This document shows, piece by piece, positions 53,861 to 63,829 of a stretch of 64,000 bases of DNA. The translations under genes were made by a program, and so were the position numbers. A model generated the notes under the pieces. It saw only the letters and a program-made list of their open reading frames with translations. It was not told the origin of the DNA and made no database searches. Numbering within the stretch: position 1 is the stretch's first letter; each line of letters begins with the position of its first letter. Source of the DNA: Eutreptiella sp. 'Long Island Sound 2002'. Its lineage: Eukaryota; Euglenozoa; Euglenophyceae; Eutreptiales; Eutreptiaceae. The DNA is taken from assembly GCA_964036045.1 (NCBI GenBank), contig OZ038383.1, positions 62,253,725-62,317,724 of the forward strand, given 5' to 3'.

Positions 53861-54125
53861 ATGTGCTAATCCCACAAAGACTCCACCTCATCTTGCTGTT
53901 AGCGAGGAAGACCTGCAGGTCGTGATAGGCGGAGAGTTCAACTATTTTGGTGTTGTGGTAAACCAACTCTCCTGGCAAGCGGCCAAGGCTCAGGTCAAGT
54001 GCAGGATGCACAAGACAATCTAGGCACATAGCAAGCGTAAGATGGGTGCCATACTGCACCCGGCAACATGCAATGCCATAAGTGTAGGTTCAAAATTTTG
54101 TTGGCAAAGGAGCAGGGTATGACTA
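53860..54125 (+). pseudogene. Possible LINE RT thumb fragment
   Basis: The plus frame reads HLAVSEEDLQVVIGGEFNYF, then GVVVNQLSWQAAKAQVKCRM. The EFNYFGVVV core resembles the F.YLG.. motif that follows the palm domain of non-LTR reverse transcriptases. One in-frame stop follows. No other RT block is seen next to it, so this is a small relic at best. Confidence 0.35.
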
Positions 54126-55475
54126 CTAATTTTTCACACGATGCTAGCCTATTGGGAGGCGTCAGAGAGCAAGAGACGACCGGCACGCCTCACAATGCGC
54201 GTCACGGCACAGAACATATTAAGTTAAAGTGAAATTCTTTATGGTTGCAATGCTCAGTTGATTTTGTTGTCCACACAGCAACACTGCACCACACACACCA
54301 ACAAGCATGCATGGCAATGCAATCAATGGAATGGCATCTTTGTGGCTTCATGTTTTGTTCTAGTATTCTTCTAGTCTAGCCTAGAACGGTCCAAGCTACA
54401 AGTTCTAGCCTAGAACAATATTGGGTGTCCTAGCGTGCACCAAGCACAAGCGAGCAACTCCCGTACCAGCCCCAAATCCCATATGTGAGGAAGTACATGA
54501 CGAGGACCAAAAAGTGATCCACCGCGCCATACATCTTAGAGTGCCGGCTGATGGTGTTGGCATCCCTCTACAACTCTCGGAAGCAGGGGTGGCATTTCAC
54601 AAGGAGGCCCACCCCAACAGCTGGGTGTGTGGTTGGCATAAACATCTCCCAATACATGATGCGCCCTACGAAACACCCCTTCGTACTACCCACCTCCCGC
54701 AGCCACACTAACTCCGGGCACTGCAAATCCCACAGAAAGACCCCTAGCACTTGGATCCTGGGTTTAAAAAAGTCCTTTATTAAAAAGGAGTCGATGATTT
54801 AAAACACCTCAGCTACATTCGAAGCTTTGGTATCATGGCGAAGAATGACCTCAAGCACGCGATTGCAAGGAAGTGTGGAAAATGTCCCCAAGTGATGTCC
54901 TACTGCAGCAACGCTTTTGAGTAGCTCCTCACGAGCCAGAAAAATAGCGACAATACCACTCAATGAATGCAATGCTTCCGTGCATCACTAGTATGTACAA
55001 TTCGAATCACATTCTCATATATGTGGACATCTCGAATAATGTACAAATGTGCGGCAATGGTGCACAAACAGCACCACCAGAATAGTGTATTTAGTGATGC
55101 TCAGGTTGACAATTGTTTTCCACTCATGAAACCCACCTCCACCACCACCCCTTGCGCCATCCGCAACCGTGGAGGATCCCTCCATATTGTGCAAGGCACT
55201 GTGGGAGTTGAGCAGGTCTAGTAGCCTTAGCGATGATCGGGTTGGCTACTGCCTTGCCAAGCGGGCTCTATCATGCCCAGTAGCATAGCAGCAACTCAAC
55301 ATCACCACCAAGGACCTCGAGGCCGGCACCTCCTCCTTAGATATGGGGAAGGCATGCAAGGCTGCAATTGAGGCATATGCTGCCTCCTTTGCCCCCCATC
55401 CCCCACCCACCTCCACGCGTGAGATGAAGTGCTCAACTTGGCGCTCCCTAGTCTTCATGGAGCACCCTCTCGGAG
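54126..55475. other. GTTCTAG-rich stretch and unrecognised debris
   Basis: Around 54,355-54,440 TTCTAG motifs cluster (TTCTAGTCTAGCCTAGAACG, AGTTCTAGCCTAGAACAATA), then GGGTGTCCTAGCGTGCACCA, which resembles the TIR zone of the 2.8-kb element. A minus-strand frame at 54,568-54,750 (LGVFLWDLQCPELVWLREVG) is protein-like. Other frames are weak. Confidence 0.35.
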
Positions 55476-55718
55476 TTGTACACACTGCGCACGTTGGAGT
55501 ACCACCACACCATTCTTGGTGGGCCCATACGCCCTTTCTCTTTTACCGAGCAGGCCTTCCAAGCTTGGTGGAAGGAGTTGATCAGCCGCATGGAATTGGA
55601 TGGCCCCGTTGCGATGGTGTTGCCAATGGCCACAAGGATCTCATGGTCCTCTACCTCTTGGGTCAACTACATCCTTTCCCACCCAGGATTGGTGCGGGAG
55701 ACCAACCTCCCTTCCTGA
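55476..55718 (+). pseudogene. Unrecognised protein fragment
   Basis: The plus frame reads LEYHHTILGGPIRPFSFTEQ, then AFQAWWKELISRMELDG, and is more protein-like than its neighbours. The opposite strand is also open (55,448-55,666; SNSMRLINSFHQAWKAC). No family. GTTCTAG-type motifs return at 55,935-56,030. Confidence 0.25.
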
Positions 55719-56085
55719 TGACATTCATGGTCCACCGGAGTGCCTACCCCATGGTTGGGGTCAACCGGACCCATCCCACCATTTCATTGGCCAACTTTCC
55801 CTGCGTGGCCTGCTCCCCAGCGGGGCTCTTGGTGTTGAGCATGCTCAACTAGTATATTAAGGCCATGGAGGCACTCAGGACGCTATGGAAGGATATCTTG
55901 CAATTCTTCTTTCCACATAATGTCCGCGAGCTCCAAAATTTTCGTTGTAGTTTCGTTCTAGCTAGCACCGGCCGACATTCGGTGAAACACCATTGGAACA
56001 TCTAGGCTAGAATCACACTAGAACACATCAGTTGTGGCGTAGCTTATTCAAGAGATGATCGATGCACGCGCGGTCCAATGAGGGG

Positions 56086-56576
56086 CTAGCACGTAGGAGG
56101 CCAAGGTGATGCTTGGGGGGGCACCAACCTTGGACAAGAAGGGTCATTTGTGTGTCCACATGCCCTCATGTTTGCGCCATGTTCAACGTTCAACAAGGGG
56201 ATATGGAATCCACAAGAGGGTTTGGGAGGGCAAGGGTCATCCGTGGGCCATGAATCATCTGTGAGCGCGATGAAGCGCGCTACACAGCCTTCCTCCTCGA
56301 GGCGCCTTCTTTGCATTTGCAAGTTCTTTTCTACCCCGAGGCTGACAACCCAAAACCGACCCCGCTCTTGGATTTGTAGAACACATGTTTGGCGTATTCC
56401 CCTCCGACATGGTGCACCAGGATGTTGGTGGACCAATGTTGAAGGATACTGGGCATGCGGAAGTCTCCCGTTTGGACAGAGATGTGCTGCAGACCCATAT
56501 GTGCCCCCGGTAGATGCCCCCTGACCGGGACCATCTGCCCCAAACCCGCCAACCCGCCGGCGTCGGTGAAACACAC
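56086..56576 (-). pseudogene. Unrecognised minus-strand gene fragment, frameshifted
   Basis: A first frame (from 56,576) reads HISVQTGDFRMPSILQHWST and YAKHVFYKSKSGVGFG. Near 56,335 a second frame takes over (EKNLQMQRRRLEEEGCVARF, CGFHIPLLNVEHGANMRACG). Both look protein-like and lie in order, so one frameshifted gene is likely. No family is recognised. Confidence 0.4.
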
Positions 56577-56599
56577 GCTCCACTAGCCCTGAGGACTGC

Positions 56600-57290
56600 G
56601 TGGGCTCACTGCACCTAGGGCCTCGTGCAAAAGATGTGTGTGTGCCTCCACCTTTGGCCTTGGCTATTCACTTGTATCTAGTGTGACGGTGCCCGACAAG
56701 GACCCCCCCCCCCGACAGTCAGAACGAGTAGTGGTGAGAGGCCAATAGGCACTGCCAAAGGCAAACAACCTAATACCGAGGCCTTGCCCCCCCCCCCCCC
56801 CTTGGGCTACTATCGGGGCCCTGCAGGGCTCTAGGTTGGAGCCCCCTTGGGCGCGGGTAGGTTGTGCTAGGCCGCGACTAGGATCGGGGATGGGGAGTAA
56901 GCCCTTGGTGCCTCCGTGGCCCCTAGAGCCCAGCAGTCGAAGAGCGGGAACGGTCGATCTTGCTAGTGCAATGAGCTTGCAGGGGGCACTCCCAAGGCCG
57001 ACTGGTGGGGATCCCACTGTGGAACCCAGCCCGCTTGTATGGGGTTCGGGTTGGAAACCTCGGCTTGGTGCCCGCAACACTCCCGGATAGTCCTGTTGTG
57101 GTACATGGAAGTGGGTTTGGGGTTGGGGTCCCACAGCAGCCACTCTTGCGTATGTCCGGTCTTCCTCTATGGGGATTGCCATTGGCCCTCCCTCTGGTTT
57201 CCCTCTAGGGAGCGGTGAGAGGACGACTTCTAACCTGGTGAACATCTAGGACTTGTGCGATGGTCTTGCCCCCCCCCCCCCCCCGAGGCT
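56600..57290. other. No clear gene
   Basis: C runs at about 56,702-56,712 and 56,788-56,802. Open frames on both strands lack any domain. Confidence 0.3.
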
Positions 57291-57299
57291 CGCCCCCCG

Positions 57300-57412
57300 G
57301 GCCGCTGCCACTCACGTGCCGGAGACCGGGAAGGGGATTGGCGCTCCTTCCCGGGTCGCTGTCACTCACGTGGGGGAGACCAGGAAGGGGATTGGCGTTG
57401 CTTCCGGCTCCC
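57300..57412. repeat. Two-unit tandem repeat, about 60 bp each
   Basis: GCTGCCACTCACGTGCCGGA and GCTGTCACTCACGTGGGGGA begin two copies that both continue GACC.GGAAGGGGATTGGCG.T.CTTCC. Confidence 0.8.
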
Positions 57413-57522
57413 CTCCCCCTCCGAAGAATGCATGTTGTCTGCCGAGGGATCCCAAAGACCCACCACAATATCTCCTCCCCGGATCTTGCTACGATCCCCG
57501 TCCTTTGCTTGGTGTAGTCCCC

Positions 57523-57762
57523 CTAGAGCTTCCCTCCGGTCAATGGCTGGGTGCGCGCCTTCTCCGCATGGTACATAAATTGCCTGTCATTGGGGCCTAT
57601 CTTGGCCTTGGAGAGCATGCCATCCACTTTCGGGCGGGCTCCCACCATGGCCCATCCCCCTTTCTTGGTATGGCAAAGTTGTCCTTTGAGGATGTAGGAC
57701 ATTTGGCCTTCGCCGAAAGCCTCCTGAAGGGCAATATTGTGGCGTTCTACCACAAGGGGCAT
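57523..57762 (-). pseudogene. Unrecognised minus-strand fragment
   Basis: The minus frame reads HNIALQEAFGEGQMSYILKG, then KVDGMLSKAKIGPNDRQFMY. Protein-like, no family, no neighbours that extend it. The plus strand here is open too (57,253-57,930). Confidence 0.3.
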
Positions 57763-57929
57763 GATGGGCTTCCCTCTGTCTGTTTCCTAGTAGCACCACA
57801 ACGCAATCAAGGCAAGGGCAGCAGCAAAGGTGGAGGCCAGCCACAGCGCCACTCGTCCACATCAACAAGGTCCCCGCAGAGGAACAGTTGGCTGCAGCCC
57901 ACTCCATCTCTTCCTGACCTCGCAGGCTG

Positions 57930-58506
57930 ATCTAACGGCGGGTTTCCTGCTAAGTAACCTGCAGCACAAGTACTCAGCCCTAGCTAGGCTACTCAAGGAG
58001 CAACCAGGGATCAATTCGCTCTCGGAGCGCTACCCGACAAGCCTGCCGGACACCTGAATTGCGGAGTTGGTGTCCCAATCTGACCCCTCAGATCTCCGGA
58101 AAGGGATGGTTTTGCCGCAGGAGGCTTGATTTGCCCATCTCCTCCTCCTCCTCCTCCTTCTCACAGCAGAGCACAGCACAGCATGGCACCAGACAACACA
58201 CAACACAGCACAGGACAGCTCAACGGATAGCCCGCAACACAGCACACAGGGCAGAACAGAACCCAGTGCACTTCACGGCACATTGCAGCACACTACCGCT
58301 GTGACAGAGCCTCCACTGTGGCAGATGAAGCGACGAAGGCCTCGTCCTTCTCCCTTGATGCCTTGGTTTCCCCTCTCCTATGCCGACCTCCGCTGCTGCC
58401 TGTCTCAATCCTGCCTTTATCGCACACTGCTCCCATGGCCTCTCCTCTGCTGCCCTGCTGAACAACGCCAATGCTGCCCTGCTGTGCTGTCGCAACGCCT
58501 CCACAG
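57930..58506. other. 3' end of the giant intron
   Basis: Contains a (CTC)n/(CCT)n stretch at 58,138-58,160 and a CAGCACA-rich stretch. The last 60 bases are CTGCC-repeat-like (GCTGCCCTGCTG twice) and end CGCAACGCCTCCACAG. No coding sequence is needed between the two FAS exons. Confidence 0.45.
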
Positions 58507-58816
58507 ATCCAGTTTTGCTGGCCGCTGGTGTGCCAAAGAAGCGGTCATCAAGGCCATCAGCAACTATGCGCCAGACCTGCCTCACTTATGGCATGGCGGT
58601 GGCGGATCCTTGAAGCAAATTGAGGTCACCCCCTCTCCCTCCCGGGCCCCGCGGGTCACTTTGCTGGGCGCCGTCAAGGCCCAGGCGGAGAAGGTGGGCG
58701 TCACGGAATGCAAGCTGTCCATCTCTCACTCCGGGGCTTACGCCATGGCTGTGGCTGTAGCAAATGGCCCTGTGGCCAATGGCCCCTTGACGAATGGTGG
58801 CTTGTTTAGCCACTGA
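58507..58816 (+). CDS. FAS-alpha-type phosphopantetheinyl transferase domain, last exon
   Basis: The exon completes the split Arg codon and encodes SSFAGRWCAKEAVIKAIS, with the catalytic Glu of the (W)xxKEAxxK motif. It continues GGGGSLKQIEVTPSPSRAP, VTLLGAVKAQAEKVGVTECK and LSISHSGAYAMAVAVA, with the SxSHs motif near the end. About 20 more residues (NGPVANGPLTNG) precede the TGA at 58,814-58,816. All three signature blocks of the domain (Asp, KE, SHS) are present across the two exons. Compared with the fungal pattern there is an insert of about eight residues (YAPDLPHL) before GGGGSLK. The stop marks the end of the protein, as expected for the last domain of a FAS alpha chain. Confidence 0.8.
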
Positions 58817-60560
58817 GGACATGAGGACCACGACTCCCATCCTCCATCAACGCAGAGGTGGCTGTGCATGGAGGCCCTCCTTCAAACCTCCTCTCGCCTG
58901 TCCCCTGAGCCTTCTCTCTCAACCCCATCCCTCCCTCACCCACATCCTCTGTCCCTTTCGCCCACATCACTCGGTCAGCCACATCCCCCTCTTGACCACA
59001 CCCTTCTTTGAATCCTCATTACCTCTCCTCCCCCCCCAATCTCAGTTCCCCTCCCCCAAGAAGCAACTGGATATCAGACTTTGTGGAGCCGAGGGACCTG
59101 TTGACAGAGACCTCGCTCCCGTTTGTCATGGACACTGGACAGACCAACTCCGATCAAGGCCCACCATGCTCAGGTCCCCATAACCCCCCGCCACTTGCCA
59201 CTTCTGCTTTGTGTCCTCTGAATCCTGCCCTGGCTAACCCATGTCAATGCCACCAAAGTACTGAATGCGCTCAACACTGAACCAAAGAACCCCAACAGTG
59301 ACGTGGCCCCCAAACACTCATCCTAAACTCTGGGCTGCAAATGCTGTTTGTCACTCGCAGCCACGTGTCAATACCATCGGCCACCCCTGGCCCAGCCACG
59401 CCCAAAACCTCTTGGATTTAGGAGTTGTCTGACAGTCGACCCTTCGCGCCCACTGGCGACGCGCAATGCGCTGGACCCATTTTGGTCTCTGACGCAGCTG
59501 TGCAAATCTGCATCTGTACATAGATGGCTCCGACCCCCATCCCCCACCCCGAAGTGCATCCTTCTTCCCAGCCCCCCGCCCTCCTTTGGAGTTGCGTACC
59601 TTGAAATATCCTGCATATCCAGCAGCCCGAGGCGGTTCCTTCCTTTCACAAAGGCAACCAGCCCTTTGATTGATTAGAGCTCATGTTTGTCTCGCAGGAT
59701 CAGACGATGCCAAGGTTACTGTGACCCTCTGGTGCATTCCGGAACCCCCTGCCCTCCCCCGCCCGACATTGGTGTGCTTCTGCAGGGCTTTGGTTACTCC
59801 ATTGCACATGATTTGTGTCCCAGTTCCTGTACTTCTGCACTGATTTAAAAATTTTTGGGGAGATCACTCTGTTCCTTCTGGGGTCAGTATCCTGTTTTTC
59901 CAGCCATTTGTTGTCACTCCATTTGCAACCCGGTGCTGTTGCGTGCCATCCTTTTGGTGACCTTTGTGGTTTGAGTTTTGTGAGTTTTAGCGCCCCATCC
60001 TTCTATCACACCCGGTTCAACGCCGCTGTGCCCCAACCCACTGTCTTTGAAGCTTCACTTTCTGCGGCCTCCTGCAAGGCTGTGGGGCTGGCGGCGTCAC
60101 TTTTTTCAGTGGGGGGGAGGGATTCTGTCTGACCAGGAATCTGCCCAGGCCTAGGCCCATGCCCATGCCCAAGCGTGAGCGCATGCCTCAAGGTTGGGGC
60201 TTAAGCTCTAATTTGTGTCATTGCTTGGGAGGATTGCTCTTCTTGCCCGAGTCCATTTTTCGGACTGGCTGCATAGAGCACTCCCGTATGTACGCCACCC
60301 TTCGCGCTACATCAGAGGCTGGGTGATTGTCTCTGTCTTTTAGTATCAACGTTTTTTGCATATTGTGGGACACACACGCAGCACCTCCTTCTATGTATGG
60401 GTGCACATGCACCAGCGCTACACACTGGTAGATAACTGCAAGCGAAATTATAAGGGACCAGATTCTCAACACACAATGATGCATATGTGCCCGAGAAAAC
60501 ATACAACTACACCCACAGTGCCTGAGACATAAAAATGACATCTACACACAAGAGAGACAG
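58817..60560. other. 3' flank of the FAS gene, C/T-rich; no further gene supported
   Basis: 58,860-59,060 is strongly pyrimidine-rich. A frame near 59,060-59,280 (SNWISDFVEPRDLLTETSLP) is protein-like but isolated. No polyadenylation signal can be assigned with confidence. 60,218-60,541 is open on the minus strand without a domain. Confidence 0.35.
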
Positions 60561-60564
60561 TGGG

Positions 60565-60635
60565 GGAACGTTAGCGCGCCGGGCGCGCGCCGGGCATCTT
60601 TTGTGACCCGTGCCCCACCGGTGGACTGTTGCCGT
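60565..60635. repeat. Dispersed repeat (partners near 63,030 and 63,905)
   Basis: GTTAGCGCGCCGG and CATCTTTTGTGACCCGTGCC, then CCACCGGTG, match 63,031-63,080 in the same orientation. The first part also resembles 63,908-63,925 (GAGCGTTAGCATGCCGG). Confidence 0.65.
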
Positions 60636-60935
60636 TGATATGTTGGGCAACATTATATGGATTTACCCTTTGCTCCCCGGGACATCAGCAGATGTTTTGA
60701 TTTGGGATGGGTATGGATCTTCTCGTACCCGAGGTGATTTCTTTGATTTCGAAGTTGGGGGCCATGATGGTGTTTATAAAGGCCGAATTCATGTTATTGT
60801 GCCATTCATTGGAAGAAAGAATGGCACTTTGACAGCCCGCCAAACAATGTTACAACGACATGCACGGGTGGTATAGGGCACGCATTGAGCAGCTGTTTGC
60901 TCGGTTGTGGCACGCAAGATGAGGCAGAGGATGAG
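60610..60935 (+). pseudogene. Harbinger/DDE_4-type transposase C-terminal fragment
   Basis: The frame reads AVDMLGNIIWIYPLLPGTSA, then DVLIWDGYGSSRTRGDFFDF, GGHDGVYKGRIHVIVPFIGR and KNGTLTARQTMLQ. After a frame change near 60,850 it continues YNDMHGWYRARIEQLFARLW. The VxDxxGxIxxxxxLPGTxxD start, the acidic GGHDGxYKG block, the PFIGRKN..LT stretch and the R.RIEQLFARL end match the order in the DDE_Tnp_4 (Harbinger-like) nuclease, whose last catalytic Glu is the E of RIE. Upstream parts (DNA-binding region, first part of the core) are missing. It follows a dispersed repeat at 60,565 and decays into non-coding sequence. Confidence 0.65.
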
Positions 60936-61160
60936 GCAGAAGTGTGTGTGTTGTGTTGCCAGAAGCGCTCCACCGTCGCAGTTTATGATGAGTGTAAGGA
61001 GCACTATTTGTACTGAATGTATTGACACCCACACTTGTGGGACCAATGTTGTTTGTTAAGTACAATACAGATGACAGTTGGAGTTGCTGAATTCACAGAT
61101 ATTGGTTTATTATGCAACACGGTTTGTAGGGAAGGTTTGCAGTGCAACGTGGTCTATTTG

Positions 61161-61255
61161 GGGGGCTTCTCCATGAGAGGGTAAATCTGGGGCTAAAGTC
61201 GGGATAGTTAATAGAAAAGTAGCGCGGGCAAACATTCCCCCAGTGCTGCTCTTTC
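61161..61255. repeat. Dispersed repeat, copy 1 (partner at 63,726-63,820)
   Basis: Shared string: CTTCTCCAT.AG.GGGTAAAT, C.GGGGCT.AAGT.GGGATAG, TTAA.AGA.A.GTAGCG.GC and CATTCCCCCA.TG, same orientation. Confidence 0.75.
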
Positions 61256-61704
61256 ATCTCATTTCACAAGGTCTCACTAATCCCAATTGCTGGTGGCACC
61301 TGATGGTGGCCACCCTGTGGCCAGCCTCTGGCATACACCAGTGGTTACGGATCGTAGTACGGGCCTGTCCCGACCATCCATCCTTTGTCCTATGTCTGAT
61401 CAACACCCAAACGTCTAGAGGAGCTCTTCTCCTCACTATCCCCAGTGACAGTGTTCGCAGCATTCAGATAAGGGCTTGGTATTGGACCCCACATGGTAAC
61501 ACACACCTGCTTGTGCTAACAGTGCATTACAGAAAGGCGTCTCTCGCTCATCTATTCAGTAGATGCATAGCCGATTGCTGCCTCCTACAAAGCGCAGAAG
61601 AGGCCCAGACAATCTGGGGAAGGGGATGTATGCAAGGGGATTGTGTGCACTGTGTGTGTTGTCCAGGGCTCTCCTTTGAACAGACAATTCTCCAAGGTGT
61701 TTAG
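61243..61704 (+). CDS. Unrecognised 153-residue ORF
   Basis: The frame reads VVRACPDHPSFVLCLINTQT, then GALLLTIPSDSVRSIQIRAW and LVLTVHYRKASLAHLFSRCI, with a Cys-rich end. Composition is protein-like, but there is no domain. The start overlaps the dispersed repeat at 61,161-61,255, so the ATG may not be real. Possibly transposon debris, given the Harbinger fragment 400 bp upstream. Confidence 0.3.
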   Translation: MLLFHLISQGLTNPNCWWHLMVATLWPASGIHQWLRIVVRACPDHPSFVLCLINTQTSRGALLLTIPSDSVRSIQIRAWYWTPHGNTHLLVLTVHYRKASLAHLFSRCIADCCLLQSAEEAQTIWGRGCMQGDCVHCVCCPGLSFEQTILQGV

Positions 61705-61709
61705 AGGAG

Positions 61710-63020
61710 TGTTCAGAGATACTTGACTTGCCAAATTTGCACAATGCATGGAGTCTGGCTCTTTTCCTGCTTTCCACTCAATTTGCTCCTAAGGTTGCAA
61801 CCGTGGTTTGGAGTCAGTCTCAGAGTGTTCCATGTCATTTTGGAGTGTTGTCTGTGGTCCATCAGCAGTCATGCAATCATAACATATGGTTGGTGCAGAA
61901 CATTTGAGTTTCAGCTCCACCTCATCTTTTTAGGGTAACCCGCAATGACATGCTTCAGAATGTGGGTTCTTTTCTATGTGAAAGGTATTGCACCGTTAAG
62001 TTCCTCATGCTGATTTTCGAGATGTGTATGCGCCACCACACCTCTATCGAGCAGTCTCATTTTCAGCCTTTTCAAAGTTAGAGTAGTGTCCTAGTGCTTG
62101 CTGTGCCACCAGAAGGCCTTTCGACCGCAATTATTTGTGGCGGGCCCGCAGGAGTGGGTTTGGACATTGCACCCCACACGATGGTTTTATGGTCCCTGAA
62201 ATATATACTGATTCTTTGCAGAACAGGGCCACATTCCTGGACCTGAACCAAGAATGTTTGCATGGTGGGTTTTCTGCTCTAAGTGCTCCCCTGCGGTCAA
62301 CATTTTCTGTTGACATCTTTCCGTGGATCCTGAAAAGTGGATGTTTGCATTTCCAAAGCAACGCTCCCCTCTCCTTTTCCCCTGTCTGGTGCTGGTGCAC
62401 CAAGCACATTTTTTATTTGCTGCTCCAAGTGTAAACGGTTGCAGGTCTAGCAGATGTCCTCTAGGTCCATTCCTTTCCATTAATGCCCAATTGTTCTTAG
62501 ACCAATATCTCTATGGATGCAAAAGTGGGTGTGATGGGTGTTGTTTCTTTTCTTCCTATTTCTTGTGCACAAGCCTGGTCCACAGAATTGATCAAGCTGG
62601 AAACAATGGGTTAGCAAGCATATGCAACTCCAATGAATGAGTGAACATTGTATAGCTTTCCGAATCTGAAGAACTCACAGATTTTGCTTTTCATGCTGTT
62701 TGAGCCTCTCCGTACCTCGAGAGTATGACCCATGTTTTTGCCTTTTGCAGTTACGTTTGGGAGTGCCAGACTGGCAGGCAGCTGTGGCCTGGGGATATCA
62801 GGACAGTGGAAAAAATTTTATGTCTGTGTGTGTGGGGTATTTCTTGGGGGGGGGGTGCAGGAAGGGGTTCCTTCAGCCGGGCTTTTGTAAAAGTCCTTTA
62901 TTTCATTGTATTGCTTGTAGTGTCACACAAGAGCTTGAGATGCTGGGAGTTGGATGTTGTCTTGATTGCTGCCATAATAATTTTGCCCGATTTCCGCACT
63001 TTGCCTCAACTCCAGAGAAT
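61710..63020. other. No clear gene
   Basis: Frames on both strands at 62,078-62,480 are short and unrecognised. A G run lies near 62,848-62,856. Confidence 0.3.
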
Positions 63021-63029
63021 GGGGGAGCG

Positions 63030-63160
63030 TTAGCGCACTGGTCATCTTTTTTGGCCCGTGCCCTACCGGTGACCTTTTCGGGGGTGCAATAAGCGCAGTG
63101 CGCGCGCAGTGCAACTATTTGGACGTCTAGCCGTCCTAGAACCCCATACTTTGGGCATGA
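63030..63160. repeat. Dispersed repeats joined head to tail
   Basis: 63,031-63,085 matches 60,570-60,635 (CATCTTTTTTGGCCCGTGCC, CTACCGGTG). It is followed directly by 63,090-63,160, which matches 12,710-12,780 (GCAGTGCGCGCGCAGTGCAA). Confidence 0.65.
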
Positions 63161-63317
63161 TTGTAAAGGTTAAAAAAAAGTGTGTTCACTCCATGTGTCT
63201 ATCCTCGGTATACTCGGAATTTGCAGGAAAATTCAAAAATGCGGGAAAATTGGCCTTTTTCAGGTAGCACAAAATTAGTATCCCATCTCTATCCACAAGA
63301 TGTCAGAGATGGCCACT

Positions 63318-63440
63318 ACCCTCGTTGGTGGTGCAGTGCACCTGCAATTTGAGGGTCCTAGGTTCAATCCCTAGTTCTGACCGTATTGGGCCACAAGCTG
63401 ATTGGGGTGGTATGATTGGATTGGATTGGATTGGATTGGG
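63318..63440 (+). mobile_element. tRNA-derived SINE with a (GATTG)n tail
   Basis: GGTGGTGCAGTGCACCTGCA resembles a damaged tRNA 5' half, and GGTTCAATCCCTAG is a good B-box in a T-arm context (GGGTCCTAGGTTCAATCCCT). About 35 bp of unrelated body follows, then GATTGGATTGGATTGGATTG as tail. A pol III promoter, a short body and a simple-repeat tail are the marks of a SINE. Confidence 0.6.
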
Positions 63441-63725
63441 CTTTGAAATTTTCCTTTCCTTTTTTATGCCAATGCCTCATCATGAATCCCTTGTTTTATG
63501 CTTAAAACAGTTCTTTGCCTTTTTTTAGCAGGCAGTTTTCTGTCCCACCCAGTTTGAGTTACATGAAATGTATTGATTTATGCAGTGCCCCCCCCCCCCC
63601 CCCCTTGGCAAAGTACTTTTCCAAGCCATGCGTCATGTAGCCATTTTTCAATTTGTCCCCTTCTAGGGCTCGAGGGTTCTGATGAGGCTTTTGTACAAGG
63701 GGCCAATGAGGCCGAACAAGCTTTG

Positions 63726-63820
63726 GTGGCCTTCTCCATAAGGGGGTAAATCCGGGGCTGAAGTGGGGATAGTTAACAGACAGGTAGCGTGCCGGGCAAG
63801 CATTCCCCCAATGTTCAGTT
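63726..63820. repeat. Dispersed repeat, copy 2 (partner at 61,161-61,255)
   Basis: See the partner for the shared string. It follows a run of about 18 C (63,587-63,604). Confidence 0.75.
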
Positions 63821-63829
63821 TGCAATGTG

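Larger units (their letters stand above)
14233..58506 (+). other. Inferred 44,274-bp intron of the FAS-type gene
   Basis: The donor is GTGTTG, directly after the codon bases CG. The acceptor is CGCCTCCACAG followed by A, so the split codon is CGA (Arg). Splicing gives ...SQPDPR-SSFAGRWCAKEAV, which is gap-free against the FAS-alpha family pattern (ERNFT..E..YC....P..SSFAG.W.AKEAV.K). Phase, orientation and domain order agree. The intron would hold several intact or nested mobile elements and all the large tandem arrays. The alternative is two separate gene fragments that happen to match at one codon. Confidence 0.65.
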
